Positions 46,344 through 54,547 of a stretch of 64,000 bases of DNA are shown in pieces. A program made the position numbers and the translations under genes. The stretch comes from Candidatus Ornithospirochaeta avicola (GTDB lineage Bacteria > Spirochaetota > Spirochaetia > Sphaerochaetales > Sphaerochaetaceae): positions 62,001 through 126,000 of the forward strand of contig DXHU01000023.1 of NCBI GenBank assembly GCA_019113245.1. Direction: 5' to 3'. Within the stretch, counting starts at the first letter, position 1; every line of letters starts with the position of its first letter. Under the pieces are notes generated by a model that saw only the letters and a list, made by a program, of their open reading frames with translations, ran no database searches and had not been told where the DNA came from.

Positions 46344-47560
46344 TTGAAATTCTCCTCATTCTGCTCTGCAAGAGAAACATCCTTGAAGTTGATGTAAGAA
46401 CCATTTCTGTACACCCTGACACTGACTGTATCGGTGCTGCTTGTATCAAAGAGGGCCAGGAAATAATCTGTATAGTTTCTGACCTTCTTTCCGTTTATTT
46501 CAGTAATTATGTCTCCTCCAAGATAAATGACACTTTCACCGTAGAGGGCCTTCTCAGATCCTCCTTTGATCCCGGCTTTGTCCGCACCGCCTGAAGGAAT
46601 AGTCTGGCTTATGAGGATTCCTCCATCCAGTGGAAGATCAAGATAGTTTATTATCTCGTCATTGAGTTCCACAGTCAGGACCTCAAGCATGCCTCGCTCA
46701 AAGAAACCATCTCTGATTATCCTGTTCACTATTTTATCAAGGCTTGTGGTCGCAAATGCGAACGTTATGCCCTCGCTGCTTCCGCTTGTAGTGTAGATTG
46801 AGCTTATGAGCGCAATCATATTTCCGCTTGAATCCAGAAGAGGACCTCCGCTGTTTCCAGGGTTTACAAAAGAATCAGTCTGAATCAGGTCTGCTATGAC
46901 ACCGTTTTCAAGATAGAGTGTTCTGTCAACACCCGATACTATTCCCTTGCTCATGCTCCACTCATTGCTGTATGGATGTCCTATAGTGTATACAACCTGC
47001 CCTGTCACAGCTTTCCTGTTGCTTACATCAATCGGCTTCAGGTTTTCACGCTCAACTTTCAAAAGCGCGATATCTGTAAGCCTGTCAGTTCCAAGGACTT
47101 CAGCCTTTTCTGCACTTCCGTCAAAGAAATATATGCTTATGTCATCAAAGCCATCTATTACATGAAAATTAGTCAGTATGATTCCATCCTCAGAAAGAAT
47201 TACCCCGCTTGCCTGAGAACGGGATGATAGGGATGAGGAGGTGACAATGCGCACAACAGAAGGAGCAACTTTGTCATATATCTCGATATTTCTTCTCTCT
47301 TCGGCAGAAAGACTCCATGATGCCCTGTCATCAAGAAAAAGATCTGATCCGGAATAGCTGATATTCTCGACAGGAACCCCTGCAAGTGAGAGAACTCCTT
47401 TTTCCCCATATTCCTCAAACAGTGTGCTGAATGCCTTGCTGAATGCTTTATTCTGCCTTCTTTCATATACGGATGAAGTAATTGAGAATAATATGATCAA
47501 GAGAATGACTAATAAAGAGAAATACACAATGTATCTTATTTTCCTGCCCGGGGCTTTCAT
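46328..47560 (-). CDS. HtrA/Deg-type serine protease
   Basis: Membrane-anchored periplasmic protease of about 410 residues. N-terminal signal anchor IVYFSLLVILLIILFS, a spacer of about 70 residues, then the trypsin-like domain with the triad in LTNFHVID (His), RLTDIALLKV (Asp) and NPGNSGGPLL (Ser). A single C-terminal PDZ domain follows (GGILISQTIPSGGADKAGI, DIITEINGKKV). One PDZ places it with DegS or short HtrA. A TTG start at 47584 would add eight residues. No strong Shine-Dalgarno supports either start. Confidence 0.9.
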   Translation of the reverse strand: MKAPGRKIRYIVYFSLLVILLIILFSITSSVYERRQNKAFSKAFSTLFEEYGEKGVLSLAGVPVENISYSGSDLFLDDRASWSLSAEERRNIEIYDKVAPSVVRIVTSSSLSSRSQASGVILSEDGIILTNFHVIDGFDDISIYFFDGSAEKAEVLGTDRLTDIALLKVERENLKPIDVSNRKAVTGQVVYTIGHPYSNEWSMSKGIVSGVDRTLYLENGVIADLIQTDSFVNPGNSGGPLLDSSGNMIALISSIYTTSGSSEGITFAFATTSLDKIVNRIIRDGFFERGMLEVLTVELNDEIINYLDLPLDGGILISQTIPSGGADKAGIKGGSEKALYGESVIYLGGDIITEINGKKVRNYTDYFLALFDTSSTDTVSVRVYRNGSYINFKDVSLAEQNEENFKWVLR

Positions 47561-47615
47561 ATGGCTGATTATATTTCTATTCAATATTTTTTTCCATGGG
47601 CTATAATGTATTCAT

Positions 47616-48380
47616 ATGATAAACCAGCTGAATGCAATTGCCTGGGATGAGGAAGTCAGGAGAAACAATTACTGGACAAGAATCGTCGGGAAAGAAGAGA
47701 TAGAAAGAGCCAGAAAAGGAGATGTGAGAATAAGGATCACCCCCACTCGTTATGTTCCTCCCTCCTGGCTTGAGGGAATGAAAGGAAAGAAAGTCCTGCT
47801 TCTTGCATCCGCAGGAGGACAGCAGACAGCTCTTCTTGCCGCATACGGGTGCACAGTTACAAGCATCGACATTTCCGCTCTTCAGATTGAGCAGGACAGA
47901 AAAGCCCTGAAGATGTATGGCCTGGAGGCAGAGACTGTTGTATCTGACATGAGAGATCTCTCATCTTATAGCGGCTCTTCTTTCTCTGCTGTGATAATCC
48001 CCCACTCTCTCAATTTCATCGAAGAGACAGAAAGCCTTTATGCAGAGGCTGCCAGAGTGCTGGAAAAAGACGGAGCTTTTCTATTCGGTGTCGCAAACCC
48101 TGTCTTATATCTTTTTGATGAGAAAAAAGAAGAAAAAGGAAAGCTCAAGGTGAAATACACGATACCGTTTTCAGACGAAAAAAGCAAAAGCGAAAAGGAA
48201 AAGATGAAGATGATAAGGAAAAAAGATACCTTTGAATACTCTCATACCCTTTCTTCTCTCCTTTCTCCTCTCTTCCGGCATTTCATCCTGAAGGATTTCT
48301 ACTCAGATGAAAGCGGAAATAAGACTGTGGACTCATTCATACATGACTCGTTTCTCGCCTTCCGTTTCATCAGAGCCTGA
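47616..48380 (+). CDS. Class I SAM-dependent methyltransferase
   Basis: A 254-residue methyltransferase. After an N-terminal region with ITPTRYVPPSWL comes motif I VLLLASAGGQQTALLAAYG, where AGGQQ replaces the usual GxGxG, then VTSIDISALQIEQD (motif II). It resembles proteins often annotated as UbiE/Methyltransf_25. The substrate is unknown. A TATAAT box (47602-47607) ends only eight bases before the ATG and there is no Shine-Dalgarno, suggesting a leaderless mRNA. Its 3' end overlaps the convergent apbE by 11 bases. Confidence 0.8.
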   Translation: MINQLNAIAWDEEVRRNNYWTRIVGKEEIERARKGDVRIRITPTRYVPPSWLEGMKGKKVLLLASAGGQQTALLAAYGCTVTSIDISALQIEQDRKALKMYGLEAETVVSDMRDLSSYSGSSFSAVIIPHSLNFIEETESLYAEAARVLEKDGAFLFGVANPVLYLFDEKKEEKGKLKVKYTIPFSDEKSKSEKEKMKMIRKKDTFEYSHTLSSLLSPLFRHFILKDFYSDESGNKTVDSFIHDSFLAFRFIRA

Positions 48381-49338
48381 TTATATCGTTATCAAGAGTA
48401 AGGAGGACTGCAGAGACACCCCACCTTTCACAGATTTCAGCTGCTGCATCGACTCCGAGAATGAAGCATGTTGTTGAAAGCGCGTCAGCAAGAGCGCTGT
48501 CAGCACTTATTATAGACACACTCTGGATATCTGATGATGATGGATAGCCGGTACGGGGATCGAGAATGTGGTGATATCTTGTTCCATCTTCTGCTGTGAA
48601 GAACCTTTCATATGCACCGCTTGTGACTACAGAAGAGTCAGATACATCCACAGTCGCATAGCTTCCTCCGAATTCTAGATCCGGATTCTGAAGCCCAACA
48701 GTCCAGCTCTTTCCCTCCTCTTTTTCTCCTATCACATAGACATTGCCCCCGAGGTTGACAATTGCTTTCTCACATCCCATCTCTTTCATCAAAGAGACAA
48801 CCTCATTTGCTATCCATCCCTTGGCGACAGCTCCTAAATCTATGCTCATCCCTTTTTTCAGGAATGAGACTGTATGGTTCACCTCATCCAGGACAATTGA
48901 TTTGTAATCGCACAGAAGAAGAGCCTCTTCTATCTCCTCCGGACCAGGAAGCCTTGCCTCATCTGTCCCTATTTTCCATAAGTCGACAAGAGGTCCTATT
49001 GCTATATTGAAAACCCCGTCTGTCTCATAACTCATGTCAAGAGCAAATGAAATGAGATTAAAGACATCTGAAGAGACTTCAACTGGAAAAGATGATGCAT
49101 TTTCATTGACAATGAAAATCTCGCTTGAGCTGCTGTACCTGTCTACCAGATTGCTTTTTTCTCTAATCAGGTCAAAAGCCGCGGGTACTATGTTCTCATA
49201 TTCTTCCTTGCTGTATACAGTAATCGCATTCACTGTATCCATTAAAATTTCGTTTTCAGTATATGCACGCTCAGCAATGCATGAGGAAAAGAGAATAAGG
49301 GCAAGAAAAGGAAGGAAAACCAGTTTTATCTTTCTCAT
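48370..49338 (-). CDS. apbE: FAD:protein FMN transferase (ApbE), lipoprotein
   Basis: 322 residues. Lipoprotein signal ending in LILFSSC, then the ApbE fold that attaches FMN covalently to Thr/Ser of target flavoproteins such as RnfG/NqrC. Conserved pieces: ILMDTVNAITVY, DGVFNIAIGPLVDLW, SIDLGAVAKGW, GGNVYVIG, SSVVTSGAYERFF and HHILDPRTGYP. Its location outside the inner membrane fits flavinylation of Rnf subunits. Shine-Dalgarno GGAG; the start overlaps the preceding gene's stop by four bases. Confidence 0.93.
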   Translation of the reverse strand: MRKIKLVFLPFLALILFSSCIAERAYTENEILMDTVNAITVYSKEEYENIVPAAFDLIREKSNLVDRYSSSSEIFIVNENASSFPVEVSSDVFNLISFALDMSYETDGVFNIAIGPLVDLWKIGTDEARLPGPEEIEEALLLCDYKSIVLDEVNHTVSFLKKGMSIDLGAVAKGWIANEVVSLMKEMGCEKAIVNLGGNVYVIGEKEEGKSWTVGLQNPDLEFGGSYATVDVSDSSVVTSGAYERFFTAEDGTRYHHILDPRTGYPSSSDIQSVSIISADSALADALSTTCFILGVDAAAEICERWGVSAVLLTLDNDIIRL

Positions 49339-50066
49339 CCAATAGTCTCCAGTATCTCTTCAAGCTTTGAAAGATCAAGATTAATCCTGTCAAGAGCGGC
49401 CATAAGAGAGGAAACTATATCTTCTCTGCTTTTTCCCGCCTCATATCTTTTTTCCTTCCCTTGATAGAAAAGGATCATTGATTTTCCATCCAGAGAGAGA
49501 ACAGGCCTATTTTTCTCATCCTTATAAGTTTTCTCATAGTTCTCCTCATCTGCAATTACAAGGCCGGGAAGCATTGAAAGGGATGAAAATGCCCTTGTTG
49601 CTTTCTCATTTAGAGATCCAAAGACATCTGAGACAATAAAAGGTGATGGACTGATGAATGATATTGAGTCAACCACACTTGAAGAAGAACTTTCTCTTGA
49701 GAGGATCAAAGGAGAAATATGCACCATGTTTATATCTGTGTTCATATTCACTGATGCGCTCAAAGCCTCTTCAGAAATCGAAAAGAGAGCTGAGGAAGAG
49801 AAAAACTCATCATCATCTATCTTATGCGCCGTATAAAGACTCATCATTGAAAGATCCGGATCAAACATTATCCTCTTTTCTACAAGGCTCTCAAGAACAA
49901 ATGTCTTGAGGCTGTCAGAGCCTAAAGCTGTGAAGAAGAACGGAAGTTCCGTTTTCTCTGCCAGCTTAGATACTACAGAATAACCATAGCCATCGACCTT
50001 TTTCTCATAAAGCTGTCCATCCTTTTTTCCAAAGGAGACATATACATCACCAAAGACTGCAATCAT
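49335..50066 (-). CDS. PfkB-like protein, probable pseudokinase
   Basis: 243 residues from the ATG at 50066. The N-terminus looks like a PfkB/ribokinase sugar kinase: IAVFGDVYVSFG, then GYGYSVVSKLAEKTELPFFFTALGSDSLKTF where the family has the glycine-rich substrate motif and GxD. The rest is divergent, and the C-terminal DTTGAGD motif with the catalytic Asp is absent. At about 60 residues shorter than active members it is probably inactive as a kinase. An upstream extension of 53 codons crosses the divergent gene and was rejected. TTGAGA-17-TATAGT lies just seven bases before the ATG. Coupled to apbE (4-base overlap). Confidence 0.65.
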   Translation of the reverse strand: MIAVFGDVYVSFGKKDGQLYEKKVDGYGYSVVSKLAEKTELPFFFTALGSDSLKTFVLESLVEKRIMFDPDLSMMSLYTAHKIDDDEFFSSSALFSISEEALSASVNMNTDINMVHISPLILSRESSSSSVVDSISFISPSPFIVSDVFGSLNEKATRAFSSLSMLPGLVIADEENYEKTYKDEKNRPVLSLDGKSMILFYQGKEKRYEAGKSREDIVSSLMAALDRINLDLSKLEEILETIG

Positions 50067-50073
50067 AAGAGTA

Positions 50074-50102
50074 ACTATAGCTTTACTCTCATCTTCTCTC
50101 AA
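50074..50102 (-). promoter_or_regulatory. Promoter of the PfkB-like gene, suggesting a leaderless mRNA
   Basis: Minus-strand TTGAGA (50097-50102), 17-base spacer, TATAGT (50074-50079), seven bases before the ATG. It overlaps the divergent promoter at 50082-50110 almost entirely. Confidence 0.6.
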
Positions 50103-50110
50103 GCTATAAT
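50082..50110 (+). promoter_or_regulatory. Promoter of the 50120 gene, suggesting a near-leaderless mRNA
   Basis: TTTACT (50082-50087), 17-base spacer, TATAAT (50105-50110), nine bases before the ATG at 50120. Only one of the two overlapping divergent promoters can be occupied at a time. Confidence 0.55.
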
Positions 50111-50119
50111 TTTTTCCTG

Positions 50120-50539
50120 ATGCAGATAAAAAAGGTCGACTGGATAAACAGACCCGAGAAAATGAGGGCCAACTCATACAGTATCTCCTTTGATGAGAAA
50201 GGAAAAAGAGCGGCACTTTACACACTGGGGAAAGAAGAGGAAATTGCTCTCTCTTATGAGGGCGACGGGGTTTCTTTCTTCCTTTTCCACACAGAAAATG
50301 ATTATCTGATCATCTCAAGCACGCTTTTGAGCTTTAACCTCTTCTCTCTTAAGGGGAAATATGAGCTTCCTTTTGAAATCAAGAGTCTCCTCATAAGAAA
50401 AGAGAATGAGAGGATTGTATTTATATCTGATGGCAAAGAAATAATGAGCCTTGAAAACGAAGCATTCACAGAAAGTGCTTCTGTCGGTTTTCTCATAAGA
50501 AATGAAGAAGAAAAACCGGTAAGGCTATTTTTCAAATAA
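50120..50539 (+). CDS. Hypothetical protein
   Basis: 139 residues, no signal peptide or membrane segment. The sequence alternates short strands and turns (ISFDEKGKRAALYTLG, VSFFLFHTENDYLIISSTLL, RIVFISDGKEIMSLENEAF), as in a beta-sandwich or lectin-like domain; no family recognised. No Shine-Dalgarno. It is transcribed divergently from the PfkB-like gene and lies upstream of glnS with a 64-base gap. Confidence 0.6.
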   Translation: MQIKKVDWINRPEKMRANSYSISFDEKGKRAALYTLGKEEEIALSYEGDGVSFFLFHTENDYLIISSTLLSFNLFSLKGKYELPFEIKSLLIRKENERIVFISDGKEIMSLENEAFTESASVGFLIRNEEEKPVRLFFK

Positions 50540-50603
50540 CGCTCTTATGCTATCTTTAACAAGATAAATCTTAGGGTCCTTTGGAAGACCTGAAGGAGAG
50601 AAT

Positions 50604-52298
50604 ATGGAAGAAAACAAGGAAATTAAGCCCCTCAATTTCATCGAGAAGATAATTGAGGACGATTTAAAGAACAAAAGGGTGCCTGATGACAGGATTGTCA
50701 CAAGGTTTCCTCCAGAGCCGAACGGGTATCTTCACATCGGACATATCAAGAGCATATGCATCAATTTCGGACTTGCTGAGAAGTATGGCGGAGTCTGTCA
50801 CCTGCGTCTTGATGACACTAATCCTGAAAAGGAAGAGGATGAGTATATCCAGGCAATCAAGAGCGACATCAGATGGCTCGGTTTTGACTGGGGGAAAAAT
50901 GAATACTATGCATCTGACTACTACGACAGACTTTATGAGATAGCCCTCCGCCTGATAAAAGAAGGAAAGGCATATGTCGATTCTCTTTCAGCAGAGGATA
51001 TGAAGAAATACCGTGGAACACTCACTGAACCAGGAATAAACAGCCCAGACAGAGACAGAAGCATTGAAGAGAATCTGCGCCTTTTCCAGGAGATGAAGGA
51101 AGGAAAGCATCCTGAGGGCTCTTACACACTCAGAGCAAAAATCGATATGGCAAGCCCTAATATAAATTTAAGGGACCCGGCTCTTTACAGGATAAAGTAT
51201 GCAACACACCCAAGAACAGGGGATAAGTGGTGCATTTACCCGATGTATGACTTCACTCATCCTATCAGCGATGCAATTGAAGGAATTACACACAGCATCT
51301 GCACACTCGAGTTTGAGGACCACCGTCCTGCATATGACTGGGCAACTGAGATTGACGGAATTGAACATACTCCGCATCAGTACGAGTTTGCAAGGCTGAA
51401 TATAAACTACCTTTTAATGAGCAAGAGAAAGCTTTTATACCTGGTGAAGAACAACTATGTTTCAGGATGGGATGATCCAAGAATGCCCACAATCAGCGGT
51501 ATCAGAAGAAGAGGATACTCTCCAGAGAGCATGAAGGACTTCGTGCAGAGAGTCGGAGTTGCCAAAGTTGAAGGTGTTGTCGACTATGCCCTTATGGAGT
51601 TCTGCGTGCGAGAGGATCTTAACAAGAGAGCAAAACGCCTCATGGCAGTACTGGATCCGGTCAAGGTGATAATAGACAACTATCCTGAAGAAAAGATTGA
51701 GTATTTTGAGGCTGTAGATAATCCTGAGGATGAGAACTCAAGCACTCACAAGATGCCGTTTACAAGAGAAATCTATATCGAGAGAGAGGATTTCATGGAA
51801 GTTCCTGTTAAAGGCTATCACAGGCTTTACATCGGCAACGAGATAAGGCTTAAGGGTGCATATTACATCAAGGCTACAAGCTGTGAAAAGGATGAAAATG
51901 GAAAAGTCAGCGTGATTCATGCAACATACGACCCAGAAAGCAGGGGCGGAGAGACAGCGGACAAGAGGAAGGTCAAGGGCACAAGCCACTGGGTATCTGC
52001 AAAGTACAACATCAAGGCAGAGGTGCGCCAGTATGACAAGCTCTTCAAGGCTGAGAATCCCGGAATGAGCACAGGCAACTACCTGGATGACATCAATCCT
52101 GAATCCCTTATAGTGATTTCAGATGCATATATTGAAAAAGAAGCCGAGAATGCAAAGGTCGGAGATTATCTGCAGTTTGTGAGAAACGGATACTACTGCG
52201 TGGACAGCAAGGATTCAAAAGAGGATCACATGGTGTTCAACAGGACATGCACGCTTAAAGACAGCTGGGCAAAACAGAAAGCCAAGATGGGTCTTTAA
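50604..52298 (+). CDS. glnS: Glutaminyl-tRNA synthetase
   Basis: Class I aminoacyl-tRNA synthetase of 564 residues. The HIGH motif is PEPNGYLHIGHIKSI; LRLDDTNPEKE follows, and the KMSKS counterpart is LLMSKRKL. DEVQGITHSIC-like AIEGITHSICTLEFEDHRP fixes it as GlnRS rather than bacterial GluRS. The C-terminal anticodon-binding beta barrels are complete to the end (DYLQFVRNGYYCVD). A direct GlnRS means this organism need not use the GatCAB route for Gln-tRNA. Good Shine-Dalgarno GAAGGAGAG. Confidence 0.96.
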   Translation: MEENKEIKPLNFIEKIIEDDLKNKRVPDDRIVTRFPPEPNGYLHIGHIKSICINFGLAEKYGGVCHLRLDDTNPEKEEDEYIQAIKSDIRWLGFDWGKNEYYASDYYDRLYEIALRLIKEGKAYVDSLSAEDMKKYRGTLTEPGINSPDRDRSIEENLRLFQEMKEGKHPEGSYTLRAKIDMASPNINLRDPALYRIKYATHPRTGDKWCIYPMYDFTHPISDAIEGITHSICTLEFEDHRPAYDWATEIDGIEHTPHQYEFARLNINYLLMSKRKLLYLVKNNYVSGWDDPRMPTISGIRRRGYSPESMKDFVQRVGVAKVEGVVDYALMEFCVREDLNKRAKRLMAVLDPVKVIIDNYPEEKIEYFEAVDNPEDENSSTHKMPFTREIYIEREDFMEVPVKGYHRLYIGNEIRLKGAYYIKATSCEKDENGKVSVIHATYDPESRGGETADKRKVKGTSHWVSAKYNIKAEVRQYDKLFKAENPGMSTGNYLDDINPESLIVISDAYIEKEAENAKVGDYLQFVRNGYYCVDSKDSKEDHMVFNRTCTLKDSWAKQKAKMGL

Positions 52299-52305
52299 TA
52301 TCACA

Positions 52306-52332
52306 CCCCCTGTCACAGGCAGGGGGATTTTT
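52306..52332 (+). terminator. glnS terminator
   Basis: CCCCCTG, seven-base loop, CAGGGGG, then ATTTTT. The stop codon of the convergent HD-domain gene lies in its loop. Confidence 0.88.
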
Positions 52333-52795
52333 CTGTGAGCTCGAAAAAAGCTTTCTCTATCCTTCCTCTGTCTTTTGCCGAGATTATTGAAGAAGAAAGA
52401 TAATGATCCAGCGCATCGGCATCTTTCAGCACCTCAGAGTACTCATCATCAGTTCTTTTTTTGCTGCTATGATTCCTTATGGCCTCAGTTATTATCTGAC
52501 ATTCAGAGAATGTGAAAATTGCAAGCGTATTGAGTATAGATGTGGCAAGAAGAGACCCCTTTTCCGCATGCTTTTCCCTTTCTCCAGTCACAATTGCATA
52601 AACATCATGAAGAAGCCCTGCTATGTATGCAAGCTCGCTTTTCTCAATTCCTCTTCGCATGGCAAGAAGGTATGAAATACGGGCAACTGACTCAATATGC
52701 ATCAGCGAAGAGGCTGTCTCCTGGCTGTCCAGGCCAGCCTCATCAAGAAGCGAATAAACCAGTTTCCTTACGCGCTCTATACGCTCAGTCCTCAT
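52313..52795 (-). CDS. HD-domain phosphohydrolase
   Basis: 160 residues with a metal-dependent HD hydrolase core: HIESVARISYLLA (first His), IAGLLHDVYAIVTG (the HD pair), HAEKGSLLATSIL and a final LKDADALDHYL (Asp). The order H...HD...D is that of small HD proteins acting on nucleotides or small phosphate esters. Substrate unknown. The start overlaps the end of the rRNA methyltransferase gene by 11 bases, and the last codons are read through the glnS terminator hairpin. Confidence 0.82.
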   Translation of the reverse strand: MRTERIERVRKLVYSLLDEAGLDSQETASSLMHIESVARISYLLAMRRGIEKSELAYIAGLLHDVYAIVTGEREKHAEKGSLLATSILNTLAIFTFSECQIITEAIRNHSSKKRTDDEYSEVLKDADALDHYLSSSIISAKDRGRIEKAFFELTEKSPCL

Positions 52796-54050
52796 CGCTC
52801 TTTCTGCTCTTCCTTATATCATCCATGCCGTATGGAAGCATTGCTTTGTGCACGCGGCGGAATTCTTTTTTCTCCCCGCTTTTGTGAAAATCTTCCCTAA
52901 AGCCGTTTTTGTCTTTTTTCTCAAATAAAGCCGGCTTTCTTCCCTTTTCATATGGCTTCTTGCTGCTCTTGTCATTCTTTTTCAGTGCTTTTCTTTCTGA
53001 ATAATTAGTGCTTCTGCTTTTCTCATCATGATTTTTTCTCTTGCTTTCTTTTTTTACATCATCAAAAACAAGAGCAAGTTCATCCAAGCTTGTGTTCTCA
53101 TCTATCTTCTTCATAACATCCCTTTCCTTTTTCATTACCCAGCATCGCATGAGAAAATGTTTTTTTGTAAAGTTCTCCTTCCTTATGATATTAGTTATCT
53201 CGTTTATGGAAAAAAACTTCTTTATCTTCTTCTTGTCGAGAAAGAAGGTAGAGAGGTTCTCGCTGAATATGATGGCCCCGTCCTTTTTCAAAAGCATGTT
53301 CAGCGCTGCAATGTATTTGATATAATCCTTTTTAAGGTCAAAACTCTTGGCACCATGCTTCAAAGACACACTTGGAGGATCAAAGATGATGAGATCGAAT
53401 TTCTTTTTCATCTTAAGCGCATCCAGGATATATTCATCTGCATTCATCCTAAGCACAGGATATTTTGATCTGTCAAGAAATCCGTTTGCCCTCATGTTCC
53501 TTTCACACCATGCTGAGTATTGGTTCGAGCTGTCAACGCTTACAACGCTGTTTGCACCTCCAGCTGCGGCATAGACAGAAAAGCTTCCTGTATATGAAAA
53601 GAGGTTCAGAACATCCAAGGAATATGAATCCTCTTCAACCATGGCTCTTGTAACAGCATGGTCCAAAAAAAGGCCTGTATCCTGGTATTTGAGAAGCTCG
53701 ACGATAAACTCATGGGAATTTTCTTTTATTGCAATTTCAAGGCTCTCGCTCCCCTTTTCCTTCACCTCTCCTTTCTTTCTGTCAAAGAAGATTACCTTTT
53801 CCTTAGGCGTATAGGAAAAGCGGGAGACTAAGTCTATGATCTCATCGCGCTCAGCTTGGCTTTTTGATATGGCTGAATAATCAAGAATCCTCACATACGG
53901 GTAATAAAGGTCCACAGTGACATCAGCTGACTCGATATTCCTGTCATAAAGGCGTACTGCAGTATTTATCCCCTTCTTTATATCCTCATGAACAAGAGAG
54001 AGATTCCTTTTGATGATTTTCGCAAAATCTTTCTTTTCAAATTCTTCCAT
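52785..54050 (-). CDS. RlmI/RlmK-type 23S rRNA methyltransferase with a basic tail
   Basis: 421 residues. A central SAM-dependent domain contains YQDTGLFLDHAVTR, LNLFSYTGSFSVYAAAGGA (motif I), VVSVDSSNQYSAW and LIIFDPPSVS, which match class I enzymes making m5C or m7G in 23S rRNA (RlmI, RlmK domain of RlmL). The N-terminal part (1-120) resembles the RlmK lead-in and no PUA domain is seen. The last 110 residues are a low-complexity Lys/Arg/Glu tail (KKESKRKNHDEKSRS...), probably disordered and RNA-binding. No Shine-Dalgarno; TATAAT (54062-54067) ends 11 bases before the ATG. Confidence 0.85.
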   Translation of the reverse strand: MEEFEKKDFAKIIKRNLSLVHEDIKKGINTAVRLYDRNIESADVTVDLYYPYVRILDYSAISKSQAERDEIIDLVSRFSYTPKEKVIFFDRKKGEVKEKGSESLEIAIKENSHEFIVELLKYQDTGLFLDHAVTRAMVEEDSYSLDVLNLFSYTGSFSVYAAAGGANSVVSVDSSNQYSAWCERNMRANGFLDRSKYPVLRMNADEYILDALKMKKKFDLIIFDPPSVSLKHGAKSFDLKKDYIKYIAALNMLLKKDGAIIFSENLSTFFLDKKKIKKFFSINEITNIIRKENFTKKHFLMRCWVMKKERDVMKKIDENTSLDELALVFDDVKKESKRKNHDEKSRSTNYSERKALKKNDKSSKKPYEKGRKPALFEKKDKNGFREDFHKSGEKKEFRRVHKAMLPYGMDDIRKSRKSDED

Positions 54051-54082
54051 AACAGGCTAATATTATATTATTCAGGTAAAAA

Positions 54083-54547
54083 TTGACAGTTATGGACGAA
54101 GATACATTCAAGTTTTTGAAAGAGCGGGAAGAAAGGCTCGGAGCAAAGATACAGTACAGGACCTATGCTCTCTTTTATGGCGCATCAAACGGAGAAAAGC
54201 GTGAATACGGCGTATTCTTATACACTGATGGAGATACTTTCATCTTTGAGGATTTCGACAGACCTCCGAGGATTCTTGGAATCGAGATAAAGAGCGCGAA
54301 AAGGCCAAAGTATGAGAAGATGGAGCACTCGTTTAAAAAAAACGAAGTGACAGGGTATCAGATTGTGACGAGAAAGAGTGCCATGGCCGTAATAGACATG
54401 AAGGCAAAACACGCCAAAACAGCGTCAGCTTTTGCAAAAGCATTTCAGAAGGTGCTTGTTGAAATAAGCCTTGGAGAAAGGAAATACTACTTTGAGATAA
54501 TGGATGAGAAGAATTTAAGGAAAATCATATTCGGAGGTAAAATTTGA
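54083..54547 (+). CDS. Hypothetical protein
   Basis: 154 residues if translation starts at TTG 54083 (AGGT five bases upstream); an ATG three codons later is possible. Soluble alpha/beta protein with RTYALFYGASNGEKREYGVFL, TDGDTFIFEDFDRPPRILG, and a C-terminal helix-rich part, AKTASAFAKAFQKVLVEIS. No known family. Its stop overlaps the TTG start of the phosphohexomutase gene, so the two are coupled. Confidence 0.6.
   Translation: MTVMDEDTFKFLKEREERLGAKIQYRTYALFYGASNGEKREYGVFLYTDGDTFIFEDFDRPPRILGIEIKSAKRPKYEKMEHSFKKNEVTGYQIVTRKSAMAVIDMKAKHAKTASAFAKAFQKVLVEISLGERKYYFEIMDEKNLRKIIFGGKI

Noticed and set aside
50067..50225. 53-codon extension of the PfkB-like gene
   Set aside because: Crosses its own predicted promoter and the divergent 50120 gene; the PfkB-like fold starts at 50066.
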